Below the pieces are notes generated by a model. It saw only the letters and a list, made by a program, of their open reading frames with translations. It searched no databases and was not told the DNA's origin. DNA of 33,846 bases from an uncultured Pelagibacteraceae bacterium (GTDB lineage Bacteria; Pseudomonadota; Alphaproteobacteria; Pelagibacterales; Pelagibacteraceae). Each line of letters starts with the position of its first letter. Position 1 is the first letter of the stretch. The translations under genes and the position numbers were made by a program. The stretch covers positions 1 through 33,846 of the forward strand of contig CACEBA010000006.1 in NCBI GenBank assembly GCA_902557585.1. Reading direction: 5' to 3'. Shown piece after piece: positions 18,318-26,454 of the stretch.

Positions 18318-19718
18318 TTACCTGGTTGCTGATGAAACTGCTTTTTCATCATCTTTAGCAGCTTCCATCATTTCGTAGTCTAGTCCAGCTATCTCAACTT
18401 CTCGTGGGATTCTTAGTTTACCCATTCCGTTTAGAACTCTAGCTATTATATATCCCGGTATAAGCCCAAGAACTACGAACATTACTATTGCTCCTATAAA
18501 TTGACCTAATGGATTAATTGTTGCGTAAGTTGTTCCATCAAACATAGCTCCAACGCTATATCCAGATGAAGGATAACCATTCAAAACAAATCCACAGATT
18601 ACAAGTCCAATGAAACCAGCATAACCATGTACAGCTACTGCTCCAACCGCATCATCAATTTTGAACTTCCGCTCAACCCAATAATGAAGTTTGTAGGAAA
18701 TCACAACACCAATCATACCAATAATTAAAGCTTGAATTGGATGATATAAGTCATTTCCAGCTGATGCACATATTATACCTGCAAGTCCACTTGAGTAAGT
18801 CCAGAAAGGATCTCCTTTTGCAATAACATATCCAGCCAACAATCCACCTGATAACGACATCAAGAAATTCATAGTAATTCCGCTTAATGTAGTAGGCGTT
18901 AAATAAATGTTAGTTGCTGTCCAGAATGTTACTCCTTCCATTCCATACTCAGGTCCAAGGTCATATATTGGCACGTTACAAGCTGCATAAAATCCCCAGA
19001 AACCAGTGTAAATTAAAAATAATCCAATAGTAACTAGCCAAGGATTTCGTGGTCCTATGTTTCTTGGTTCACCACTTGATGAGAATTTTCCAATTCTTGG
19101 TCCTAAAACCATAAGAACACCTAGTGCAAATCCACCTGCAATTGCGTGAATAACACCTGAAGCATAAGCATCATGATATCCTAAAATTTTAAGCATCCAT
19201 CCATCAAAGTGCCATCCCCATGAAGCGTCTATACTCCAGAAAACAGATCCAATCGCAATTGCTAAAACTCCAAATGCAAAAGTTGTTATTCTTTCAATGA
19301 TAGCCCCTGAAACAATAGAAGCAGCTGTCCATGAAAATAGTAAGAACGCTGCCCAGAAAACACCCATTATATGATCGTTAAGATTAACTGCCATAAGAGC
19401 ATTAGTTGGATTGGCGAGATCATTTCCTCCAAATCCTCCACCTAAAACTAGCCCGGTACTTTCTGTCATAATTGATGGAGCTATTCCTGGTCCTGTTGGA
19501 AAAGCCCAATAAATCCACCAACCAAATAAAAACCAAGTTACTGTTACCAAAGGTATAAGCATTGTGTTTTTCATCAAGGTATGCTGGTGGTGTTTGTATC
19601 TCGAAGCTCCAACTTCATACATACAGAAACCGACGTGAATTAAAAACATCAGTACTACTGTTACCCAGTAGTAAAATTCTGTAAATATAGTTGTAAGAGC
19701 ACCTAACTGATCAGTCAT
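18318..19718 (-). CDS. amt: Amt-family ammonium/methylammonium transporter
   Basis: This 466-residue inner-membrane protein has about eleven transmembrane segments and the Amt/Mep fold. The conserved pore histidines are present: His191, eight residues after Asp183 (DAYASGVIH), and His364 in VHGYAGFIG. The segment FLLFSWTAASIVSGAIIERI matches the Phe-gate helix. A usual FGFNAGS-type motif is replaced by GFWGFYAACNVP near 239-250, so it is a divergent paralogue. A strong GGGGG ribosome-binding site precedes the ATG. Its position between two GS/GltB-like modules in a methylated-amine cluster makes methylammonium or another small amine a reasonable substrate alongside ammonium. Confidence 0.87.
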   Translation of the reverse strand: MTDQLGALTTIFTEFYYWVTVVLMFLIHVGFCMYEVGASRYKHHQHTLMKNTMLIPLVTVTWFLFGWWIYWAFPTGPGIAPSIMTESTGLVLGGGFGGNDLANPTNALMAVNLNDHIMGVFWAAFLLFSWTAASIVSGAIIERITTFAFGVLAIAIGSVFWSIDASWGWHFDGWMLKILGYHDAYASGVIHAIAGGFALGVLMVLGPRIGKFSSSGEPRNIGPRNPWLVTIGLFLIYTGFWGFYAACNVPIYDLGPEYGMEGVTFWTATNIYLTPTTLSGITMNFLMSLSGGLLAGYVIAKGDPFWTYSSGLAGIICASAGNDLYHPIQALIIGMIGVVISYKLHYWVERKFKIDDAVGAVAVHGYAGFIGLVICGFVLNGYPSSGYSVGAMFDGTTYATINPLGQFIGAIVMFVVLGLIPGYIIARVLNGMGKLRIPREVEIAGLDYEMMEAAKDDEKAVSSATR

Positions 19719-19784
19719 TTTTTACCCCCATATTTGTTTAAGAAACCTTATGAAATTTTTAAAGGCATGACAAATAAAAGAATG

Positions 19785-19823
19785 CTTAAAAACCTACTGT
19801 GGACAATAGGTTAAAAAAAAAAA
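19785..19823 (-). terminator. Possible weak terminator between the 136-residue gene and amt
   Basis: An imperfect hairpin pairs AACCTA (19791-19796) with TAGGTT (19807-19812). On the minus strand it is followed by about five T and preceded by a run of eleven T. It lies about 30 bases past the stop of the 136-residue gene. The stem is short, so it may only reduce read-through into amt. The surrounding 124-base gap (19719-19842) must also hold the amt promoter, which I could not place convincingly. Confidence 0.4.
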
Positions 19824-19842
19824 TCAACTCTTGATTGTGATA

Positions 19843-20253
19843 TTAAAATTTTAAATAGGCTTTTTTCAAATCAACAAGTGGATGTTTTGGAGACATTTGA
19901 AATTTAACTAAAAGCTCTCTCGCTATCATGTCCCTATCTTGTTGATTGTTTGGTAGTTTAATTGATTTGGGAATAGTAACCCATCCATTTGCATTTCTAC
20001 AAAACACTGCTGGTCTATCTTCTTCGTAACCCATGTGAACATCTTCCAACCAATTTAAATCGTCCCATCCCATGGCTTCTATATATTTTTTTAGAAATGG
20101 TGTGATCTTTGTATAATCAGGTAGAAGATTAACATCATATCGATAACCAATAGATTGACCAATCATTTTTTCTCTTGCTGTTTCTTTTTTCTTACCTAAT
20201 TGGCCTTTGACTTGTTTTGATTTTGATATCTTTTTACCTTTTTTCTTCGTCAT
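19843..20253 (-). CDS. 136-residue basic protein linked to the GlxBCD-like set
   Basis: I do not recognise this family. The first 30 residues are very lysine-rich (about half Lys). The remainder looks like a compact globular domain with a Trp- and Asp-rich stretch (EAMGWDDLNWLEDVHMGYEED near 59-79), CRNANGWVTIPKSIKLP near 84-100, and a C-terminal basic helix. It starts 8 bases after the GlxD-like stop, with an AGGAA ribosome-binding site, as the last gene of that operon. The tight linkage suggests a small subunit or assembly partner of the synthase-like complex. Confidence 0.75.
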   Translation of the reverse strand: MTKKKGKKISKSKQVKGQLGKKKETAREKMIGQSIGYRYDVNLLPDYTKITPFLKKYIEAMGWDDLNWLEDVHMGYEEDRPAVFCRNANGWVTIPKSIKLPNNQQDRDMIARELLVKFQMSPKHPLVDLKKAYLKF

Positions 20254-20261
20254 ATTTATTC

Positions 20262-21674
20262 CTAGATTTTGTGATAGTTATCAACTCCAACAGTATAATT
20301 AGTTCCAGCTAAAGGCACTTTAGCTAGAGCAGACGCCTCAGATGTTAACGCAGCTAAATCTTCTGGCTCTAATGAATGTATATTAGTTTTACCACAAGCT
20401 CTTGCTAATAGTTGTGCTTCTAAAGTCATTGAGTGTAAATAATTATAAACTCTTAAAGCAGCATCGTCAGGATTTAATCTTGCTCTTAATTTGGGATCTT
20501 GAGTAGCTACACCTACGGGACAACGACCCGTATGACAGTGGTAACATTCTCCAGCCTTTACACCCATTTCTTTTTCAAAATCTGCTTCAGGAATATCTTT
20601 GTTACAGTTTAGTGCAATCATAGATCCTGTACCAATAGCAATTGCATCAGCTCCTAAAGCTAAAGCTTTAGCCATGTCAGCACCATCTCTTACACCACCA
20701 GCATAAATTAACGTTACTTTTCCAGTTTTACCAACATCATCAATTGCTCTTCTAGCTTCTCTGATAGCAGCAATTCCAGGTATTCCAGTATTTGCAGCAG
20801 CTATATGTGGACCAGCTCCAGTAGATCCTTCCATTCCATCTAAATAAATAGAGTCAGGATCGCATTTTGCAGCCATACGGACATCATCGTAAACTTTCGA
20901 AGCTCCTAATTTTAATTGAATTGGAACTTTATTTTTTGTTAATTGTCTTAATTCTTCGACCTTTAAAGCTAAATCGTCTGGACCTAACCAGTCAGGATGT
21001 CTAGCAGGAGATCTTTGGTCAATACCTGAGGGTAATGATCTCATTTCAGCAACTTGGTCAGTTACTTTTTGTCCCATAAGGTGACCACCCATTCCAACTT
21101 TTTGACCTTGTCCAATAAAAACTTCTATCCCATCAGCTAACTGAGCATGATGAGGATTAAAACCGTATCTTGATTGAATACACTGATAGTACCATTTTTC
21201 AGAATATCTTCTTTCATCTGGTATCATTCCACCTTCTCCTGAACATGTAGCACTACCTGCCATTGTCGCTCCTCTAGCCAAGGCAGTTTTTGCTTCATAA
21301 GAAAGTGCCCCAAAACTCATTCCAGTAATATAAACTGGAATATCTAACTCAATAGGGTTTTCACATCTAGGACCAATTACTGTTTTGGTCTCACATTTTT
21401 CCCTATAACCTTCAATCACAAATCTTGTTAATGTTCCTGGTAAGAAAACTAAATCGTCAAATGTTGGAATTTTTTTCATCAATGCCATTCCACGCATTCT
21501 GTATCTTCCTAACTGAGCTTTGATGTGTATGTCATCTATTACTTCAGGAGTAAAAATTGCGTTATGCCCTAATAAACTTTTATTTCTTTTTCCTTCTTCG
21601 TGTGCGTGAACATCAGCTTTTCCACCAACACCTTTTCCATTTTTTTTAACTTTTTTACTTTTTTTCTTAGGCAT
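20262..21674 (-). CDS. GlxD-like FMN/3Fe-4S glutamate-synthase-domain protein (second module)
   Basis: This 470-residue paralogue of MgsC is the FMN-binding domain of glutamate synthase as a separate protein. It has ITGMSFGALSYEAKTALARG near 116-135, GEGGMIPDERRYSEKW near 146-161, IGQGQKVGMGGHLMGQK near 187-203 and GGVRDGADMAKALALGADAI near 326-345. Unlike the other copy it keeps a cysteine cluster, Cys377-x2-Cys380-x4-Cys385 in CYHCHTGRCPVGVATQDP, which matches the 3Fe-4S site of glutamate synthase. The N-terminus carries a lysine-rich extension of about 30 residues. It overlaps the GlxC-like gene by one base (TAATG). Its amide donor and product are unknown. Confidence 0.82.
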   Translation of the reverse strand: MPKKKSKKVKKNGKGVGGKADVHAHEEGKRNKSLLGHNAIFTPEVIDDIHIKAQLGRYRMRGMALMKKIPTFDDLVFLPGTLTRFVIEGYREKCETKTVIGPRCENPIELDIPVYITGMSFGALSYEAKTALARGATMAGSATCSGEGGMIPDERRYSEKWYYQCIQSRYGFNPHHAQLADGIEVFIGQGQKVGMGGHLMGQKVTDQVAEMRSLPSGIDQRSPARHPDWLGPDDLALKVEELRQLTKNKVPIQLKLGASKVYDDVRMAAKCDPDSIYLDGMEGSTGAGPHIAAANTGIPGIAAIREARRAIDDVGKTGKVTLIYAGGVRDGADMAKALALGADAIAIGTGSMIALNCNKDIPEADFEKEMGVKAGECYHCHTGRCPVGVATQDPKLRARLNPDDAALRVYNYLHSMTLEAQLLARACGKTNIHSLEPEDLAALTSEASALAKVPLAGTNYTVGVDNYHKI

Positions 21675-22528
21675 TAAATTGCTCCCTTCTTTTCTGTAGG
21701 TTCTAAATTGTCATAATTCCAAAGTTTTTTACCAGCTACAATTTTTTTCATTTTGCTCAAATCAAAATTTTCACCTATTTCTGCAACCTTAAGTTTTCTT
21801 CTTAACCAATCTTGGTCACTAGATGTTAATTCTGCATCTACAGCATCACTACCATATGATCCAATTTCTCCACCTACGAAAATTGTCCCATCATACATTG
21901 AGTCACCTAAATTTATTCCAACATCTCCAAGAATAATTATTCTACCCCTTTGCATCATGAAACCAGTAAATGCACCAGCATCACCACCAATAATAATTGT
22001 ACCACCTTTCATATCGATACCAGTTCTTGCACCGACACTACCTTTGCAGATTAAGTCTCCACCTCTTATTGCTGCTCCAAAACAAGAACCTGCATTTTTT
22101 TCAATAACAACTTTTCCAGCCATCAAATTTTCTGCACATGACCAGCCAACTCTTCCATTAATTCTAACGATTGGTCCATCGCATGAACCCATTCCAAAAT
22201 ATCCTAAGCTTCCCTCAAAAATTAAGTTAAGTTTATTTAAAATACCAACACCTAAACTGTGTTTCCCTTGTGGATTTTTTATTACTATTGTTCCATATCC
22301 TTGACTCATTAGTTTATCTATTTCCTTATTGGCTTCAGGTGCTGACATGTTCAAAACATCTAAATCTGTCCTTTTATTAAAATCAACATCGTAAGTTCCA
22401 AAATAATAAAAGTTTTCAGCTTCATCAGGATTAAAAAACTTTTGCTGAGTTCTTCCTGTAAGAACCTCAGTATGCATTCCCATTGATTGAGCTTTGGACT
22501 TTTTCTCGCTAGTTTTTATATTTGCCAT
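21674..22528 (-). CDS. GlxC-like GXGXG beta-helix subunit (second module)
   Basis: This 284-residue protein has the repetitive beta-helix of the glutamate synthase C-terminus, with turns such as GSLGYFGMGSCDGP, GRVGWSCAENLMAG, GSVGARTGIDMKGG, GDAGAFTGFMMQRG and GDVGINLGDSMYDG. It carries an extra N-terminal segment of about 85 residues relative to MgsB. The ATG at 22528 lies inside the end of the upstream amidotransferase gene (13-base overlap) and has a GAGAGG ribosome-binding site, so the overlap is probably real and couples translation. Structural subunit of the second synthase-like complex. Confidence 0.82.
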   Translation of the reverse strand: MANIKTSEKKSKAQSMGMHTEVLTGRTQQKFFNPDEAENFYYFGTYDVDFNKRTDLDVLNMSAPEANKEIDKLMSQGYGTIVIKNPQGKHSLGVGILNKLNLIFEGSLGYFGMGSCDGPIVRINGRVGWSCAENLMAGKVVIEKNAGSCFGAAIRGGDLICKGSVGARTGIDMKGGTIIIGGDAGAFTGFMMQRGRIIILGDVGINLGDSMYDGTIFVGGEIGSYGSDAVDAELTSSDQDWLRRKLKVAEIGENFDLSKMKKIVAGKKLWNYDNLEPTEKKGAI

Positions 22529-23460
22529 ACTTTTACCTCTCCATCAAATGGATCATAAGTATCAATTTCATGCGGTAAAACTGATCTTATCGCTATCTCT
22601 TCAGATCCCATTGCAACTAAATCATCAGACTCATAAAGTACTAATGGTTTTGCTGCCATAGTATCTTTTGCCATACCTAAAGAATCCTTAGTTGCTACAA
22701 AGTAAGTGAATACACCATCAAGACCAATAAGAGAGTCTTTCATTCCCTCTTCAAGACTTGCTCCTTCTCTCATTTTTTGGGCAATATAAACAGCGATTAA
22801 CTCCGAGTCACATTCTGACATAAATCTCATTCCTTTGTTCTCTAGAACTCTTCTGTTGTTCCAATAATTTGTAAGCTGTCCATTATGAACAACTGACACA
22901 TCACTAAAAGGATAACCCCAGAAAGGGTGGGCTGATTTAATATCTACACCAGACTCTGTAGCCATTCTTGCATGACCAATAGCATGTGTTCCAACAAGTT
23001 TATCTAAACTGTATCTGTCGCAGACCATTTTTGCATTTCCTAGATCTTTGATTACTTCTAAAGATTTTCCCATTGATAAAATCTCTACTCCAGGAATGCT
23101 CTCAACTTTTTGTGAAAACTCCAGCAGATCTTTTGCGTTATATTCAAGTTCGTATCTCAGTGAGTATGGAAGCGTTCTTTCTTCTTTAAGAATTTTTACA
23201 CCCATTTCAGCTAGAGTTTGGTCAACAATTTTTTTTCTTTCATCATAAACTGAAACGTCTTCCATAACTGAAGAACTTCCTTCCCCAACATTTTCTCCAA
23301 CTTTAAAACGCATAATGAAATTTTTACCATCCGTATCTCCGTATAAAGCATAACCTGTTGAGTCTTCACCTCTATGTTTTAATGCTTGAAGCATACCCTG
23401 AAGTTCGCTTCCAACATTTGAAGATTTACCTCTATGAATTAAACCGGCGATACCACACAT
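22516..23460 (-). CDS. GlxB-like class II amidotransferase subunit (second module)
   Basis: This 314-residue class II amidotransferase domain starts MCGIAGLIHRG, so Cys2 is the catalytic nucleophile. Family motifs include KHRGEDSTGYALYGD near 29-43, GTHAIGHARMATESGVDIKSAHPFWGYP near 157-184 and VVHNGQLTNYWNNRR near 190-204. It should release ammonia or an amine from a gamma-glutamyl amide for the FMN subunit. It comes 27 bases after the GS-like gene, in the order ligase, GlxB, GlxC, GlxD. It is about 20 residues longer than the MgsA copy in the same window. Confidence 0.82.
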   Translation of the reverse strand: MCGIAGLIHRGKSSNVGSELQGMLQALKHRGEDSTGYALYGDTDGKNFIMRFKVGENVGEGSSSVMEDVSVYDERKKIVDQTLAEMGVKILKEERTLPYSLRYELEYNAKDLLEFSQKVESIPGVEILSMGKSLEVIKDLGNAKMVCDRYSLDKLVGTHAIGHARMATESGVDIKSAHPFWGYPFSDVSVVHNGQLTNYWNNRRVLENKGMRFMSECDSELIAVYIAQKMREGASLEEGMKDSLIGLDGVFTYFVATKDSLGMAKDTMAAKPLVLYESDDLVAMGSEEIAIRSVLPHEIDTYDPFDGEVKVWQI

Positions 23461-23487
23461 ATTTTTACCCTTCTTTTATTTTACGAC

Positions 23488-24957
23488 CTATGGAAGACAA
23501 TCAAGATATGTATCCAGATCCCATTGAGTTGTTGCACCTAAAAATCTTTCCCATTCATCATTCTTATACCAATGGAAAACTTTATACATTTCATCTGGCA
23601 TTGCAGACTTAATAACTTCATCTTCAGCTAACCTAGCTAAAGCTTCTCCTAAGCTTAAAGGAAGTTTTTTAACATCTTTACCAGCTTTTTGTGCTTCATA
23701 AATATTTCTAGACTCTGGTGCGGCTGGCTTCATTTTTTTTGATATACCTTCATCACAAGCTTTTAATAATGCTGCTCCAAGTAAATATGGATTATGCATT
23801 GAATCTACAGATCTATATTCAAATCTACCTGGCGCAGATACTCTTAAACCGCAAGTTCTATTTTGATAACCCCAATCAGCATAGACAGGTGCCCAAAAAC
23901 CTTGGTCCCAAAGTCTTCTGTAGGAATTTACGGTTGACGATCCTAAAGCAGTTAAAGCAGGCAAATGTTTCATAATTCCAGCAATTGACTGTAAACCTAT
24001 TTTCCCTGGTAGCTGCATATCTTTAGTATCTGGCATAAAAGTATTAGTTCCACCTTCAACGTAGCTGAAAACTTCCTCAACACCTGGTAATTTTTTATTA
24101 CCAAGTTTGTTAACTTTTATTTTTCCACCTTTCCAAAGAGACATATTTGTGTGACACCCACTTGCTGAAACTCCCATAAATGGTTTTGTCATAAAGCAAG
24201 CTATTAAACCATGCTCTCTTGCAACTTGAGCACATATTTGTCTGTAGGTAGATAACCTGTCAGCATTTCTTAAAACGTTATCGTATGTCCAATTGAGCTC
24301 TAATTGACCAGGCGCATCCTCATGGTCCCCTTGTATCATATCTAGGCCCATAGCTTTTGAATATTCAATTACTTTCATAAATACTGGTCTTAAAGATTCA
24401 AACTGATCTATGTGATAGCAGAAAGGTTTAGAAAATCCTTTTCCTGTAGGCGTACCATCCTCATTTTTTGTTAACCACATCATTTCTGGTTCAGTCCCAA
24501 CTCTTAACTCGAGACCATGTTTCTTTTTAAATTCATCAGCGAAAATTCTTAAATTTCCTCTACAGTCTGAAGTTAAATGACCTCCTGGATTTTTTCTCTC
24601 CTCTCTATTTCTGAAACATGTAACAAAAACTCTGCCCACTCTCTTATCCCACGGCAATTGTACAAAAGTCTCTGGATCAGGAATTCCAACTAACTCCATT
24701 GCCTCGGGTCCGTATCCTATATAGTTATTGTGGCGATCTAGAAATAGATTTGCTGTTGCTCCATAAACTAATTGAAAACCTTTTTCAGCTGTTCTTTCCC
24801 AATGATCTGCGGGAATACCTTTTCCTACAACTCTCCCAGTGACGGAGATAAATTGATAATAAATATATGTGATTCCTAAGTCATCAATTTTTTCTCTAAC
24901 TTTTTTAACTAATTTTGCTCTACCAGGTTGGTTTACATGTTTTTCTAGATCAGTCAT
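23488..24957 (-). CDS. Glutamine-synthetase-like gamma-glutamyl amide ligase (substrate unknown)
   Basis: This 489-residue protein has the GS fold, but is longer than and diverged from GmaS at 13591-14916. Conserved residues are Glu156 and Glu158 (GTEPEMMW), Glu213 and Glu220 (HEDAPGQLELNW), His269 (SGCHTN), NSYRRL near 344, and Glu380 and Arg382 (RFEYRSVDSMHNPYL). The second His of the usual His-x-His pair is Asn271. It should therefore still use ATP and glutamate to make a gamma-glutamyl amide; the amine could be ammonia, methylamine, dimethylamine or another. A strong AGGGG ribosome-binding site lies before the ATG. It follows an FAD amine dehydrogenase gene and leads the GlxBCD-like set. 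Confidence 0.82.
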   Translation of the reverse strand: MTDLEKHVNQPGRAKLVKKVREKIDDLGITYIYYQFISVTGRVVGKGIPADHWERTAEKGFQLVYGATANLFLDRHNNYIGYGPEAMELVGIPDPETFVQLPWDKRVGRVFVTCFRNREERKNPGGHLTSDCRGNLRIFADEFKKKHGLELRVGTEPEMMWLTKNEDGTPTGKGFSKPFCYHIDQFESLRPVFMKVIEYSKAMGLDMIQGDHEDAPGQLELNWTYDNVLRNADRLSTYRQICAQVAREHGLIACFMTKPFMGVSASGCHTNMSLWKGGKIKVNKLGNKKLPGVEEVFSYVEGGTNTFMPDTKDMQLPGKIGLQSIAGIMKHLPALTALGSSTVNSYRRLWDQGFWAPVYADWGYQNRTCGLRVSAPGRFEYRSVDSMHNPYLLGAALLKACDEGISKKMKPAAPESRNIYEAQKAGKDVKKLPLSLGEALARLAEDEVIKSAMPDEMYKVFHWYKNDEWERFLGATTQWDLDTYLDCLP

Positions 24958-25026
24958 TTTTCCCCTTAATCAATTATAATTTTTTAAAACGTAGCTGAAA
25001 AATTTATTTGTGTCTAGGCTTGAAGT

Positions 25027-26352
25027 TTAACTCCAAGGAAACGGACTGTTCGAAGTAGGGTGAAGTTCACCTTTCTCGTAACGGTTGAATCTAAACGGTT
25101 TTAATAAATCACTCTCAGTACCAAGAATTTCTTTTGCAACAAGTTCTCCGACACCAATCATTTTATATCCGTGATTAGCGTCAGCTATCATATAAACATT
25201 TTCAAAAAATCTATCAAAGATCGGGAAAGAGTCTGGCGTCATACATCCAAGACCACCCGATGGACCTTTTCTATATAAATCAGACTTACCTTCAAATCTT
25301 TTTTGACAATGAGCTAGTGCTGAACACCACATATCGCTAAATGCATCTGTAGTTTGATATTCCGGCGACTCTATACCGTAAGGATCAACATTAACTTGAT
25401 CAAAGTGTTTTTTAACTATGTAAGGAGAAGTTCCTCCTTGAACACCTAAACCTTCGATATCAGGTTTGTAATAAATTCCCCAAATTTTGTCCGTCAGTAA
25501 TTTTTTAGTTTTGTCAGAATATAACGGAGCAGTAGAGTCTACATGTACTACAGGTGGTTGTTTTCCGTCATTAGTTTTTAAAAAATCTGGTTCAACTCCA
25601 ATAACACCTTCTTGCAACATCCAGTAAGTCCACATATCAGTTTCATGCATTTTACCATCTTTACCTTTAATGTTAGCTGTCTTAGGTAGTTCTAACATAT
25701 TCCAAAAATCTCTTGCCCATGGACCTGCCCCAATTACGACCTGTTCACACTCAATTGAACCTTTGTCTGTTTCTACTCCCGTAACAGCTTGACTGTTACT
25801 TCCTTTTTTAAAACCAGTAACTTTCACACCTTTCATTACCTGAACACCGTTAGATGTAGATTTATTTTCTAACGCTTTAATTGAGTCTTTATTAAAAGCA
25901 TAACCACCTTTTTTTTCATGAAGAACAGAAGTGATTCCTTGTGCTTGCCAATCATCAAAAATTCCTTTCATATAATTTGAACAATCTTTTTCCCCTTCAA
26001 TAAATTCTGACTCGTATCCAATAGCTTTTTGTTGTTCGTAAATAGTTGCAACATCTTCATGCATGACTTCTGGTGATATTTGCAAATAACCAACTGGATT
26101 GTATTTAAATGCTTTAGGATCGCTCTCCCACACAGAAACTGAGTGAGCCATTAATTCTCTCATTGCTGGTTGGAAATAATTATTTCTTACAACACCACAA
26201 GCAATTCCACTAGCACCTGCAGCAGTGTCTTTTTTTTCTAAAACAACAATATCTCCAGGATTTTTATAAGTTTCAGATAGTTTCCAAGCAGTGCTCAAAC
26301 CATGTATACCACCACCGATAATGACTACTTTTGCTTTTGTAGGTAATAACAT
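25027..26352 (-). CDS. Stand-alone FAD amine dehydrogenase (DAO family, SoxB/DMGDH-like)
   Basis: This 441-residue flavoprotein belongs to the D-amino-acid-oxidase superfamily. The FAD dinucleotide motif is VVIIGGGIHGLSTAW near 9-23, the second signature is AAGASGIACGVVRNNYF near 44-60, and the C-terminal FAD contact is GGLGCMTPDSFPIFDRF near 372-388 followed by ADANHGYKMIGVGELVAKEI. The nearest relatives by recall oxidise N-methyl groups of sarcosine, dimethylglycine or N-methylglutamate. There is no fused GcvT domain, and no SoxA, SoxD or SoxG (MgdBCD-type) partner lies nearby. It sits between tdm-marR and the GS-like gene, which points to demethylation of an N-methylated intermediate of this pathway. 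Confidence 0.75.
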   Translation of the reverse strand: MLLPTKAKVVIIGGGIHGLSTAWKLSETYKNPGDIVVLEKKDTAAGASGIACGVVRNNYFQPAMRELMAHSVSVWESDPKAFKYNPVGYLQISPEVMHEDVATIYEQQKAIGYESEFIEGEKDCSNYMKGIFDDWQAQGITSVLHEKKGGYAFNKDSIKALENKSTSNGVQVMKGVKVTGFKKGSNSQAVTGVETDKGSIECEQVVIGAGPWARDFWNMLELPKTANIKGKDGKMHETDMWTYWMLQEGVIGVEPDFLKTNDGKQPPVVHVDSTAPLYSDKTKKLLTDKIWGIYYKPDIEGLGVQGGTSPYIVKKHFDQVNVDPYGIESPEYQTTDAFSDMWCSALAHCQKRFEGKSDLYRKGPSGGLGCMTPDSFPIFDRFFENVYMIADANHGYKMIGVGELVAKEILGTESDLLKPFRFNRYEKGELHPTSNSPFPWS

Positions 26353-26409
26353 GTGAAAATCTTATTTTTTACAAATCATAATTGATATAATTATTTTTAG
26401 AACTAAAAA

Positions 26410-26428
26410 GTATATATATAAAATATAC
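26410..26428. promoter_or_regulatory. AT-rich inverted repeat between regulator and FAD gene
   Basis: GTATAT (26410-26415) and ATATAC (26423-26428) form an inverted repeat with a 7-base spacer, with partly symmetric AAA/TTT flanks, inside the 102-base gap 26353-26454. It could be an operator for the adjacent MarR-like protein or simply AT-rich sequence. The gap is the only space in which the FAD-GS-GlxBCD operon could have its own promoter. Confidence 0.3.
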
Positions 26429-26454
26429 ACTTTAAACTTAGCAGAAATAAGTGC

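Noticed and set aside
21753..22304. 183-codon plus-strand reading frame
   Set aside because: Antisense to the Gly-rich repeats of the GlxC-like gene; its Pro/Ser-rich composition is the mirror of Gly-rich coding sequence.
25027..26352. Beta subunit of a complete heterotetrameric sarcosine oxidase or N-methylglutamate dehydrogenase
   Set aside because: No alpha, gamma or delta subunit genes are in the window, so only a stand-alone FAD dehydrogenase is supported.
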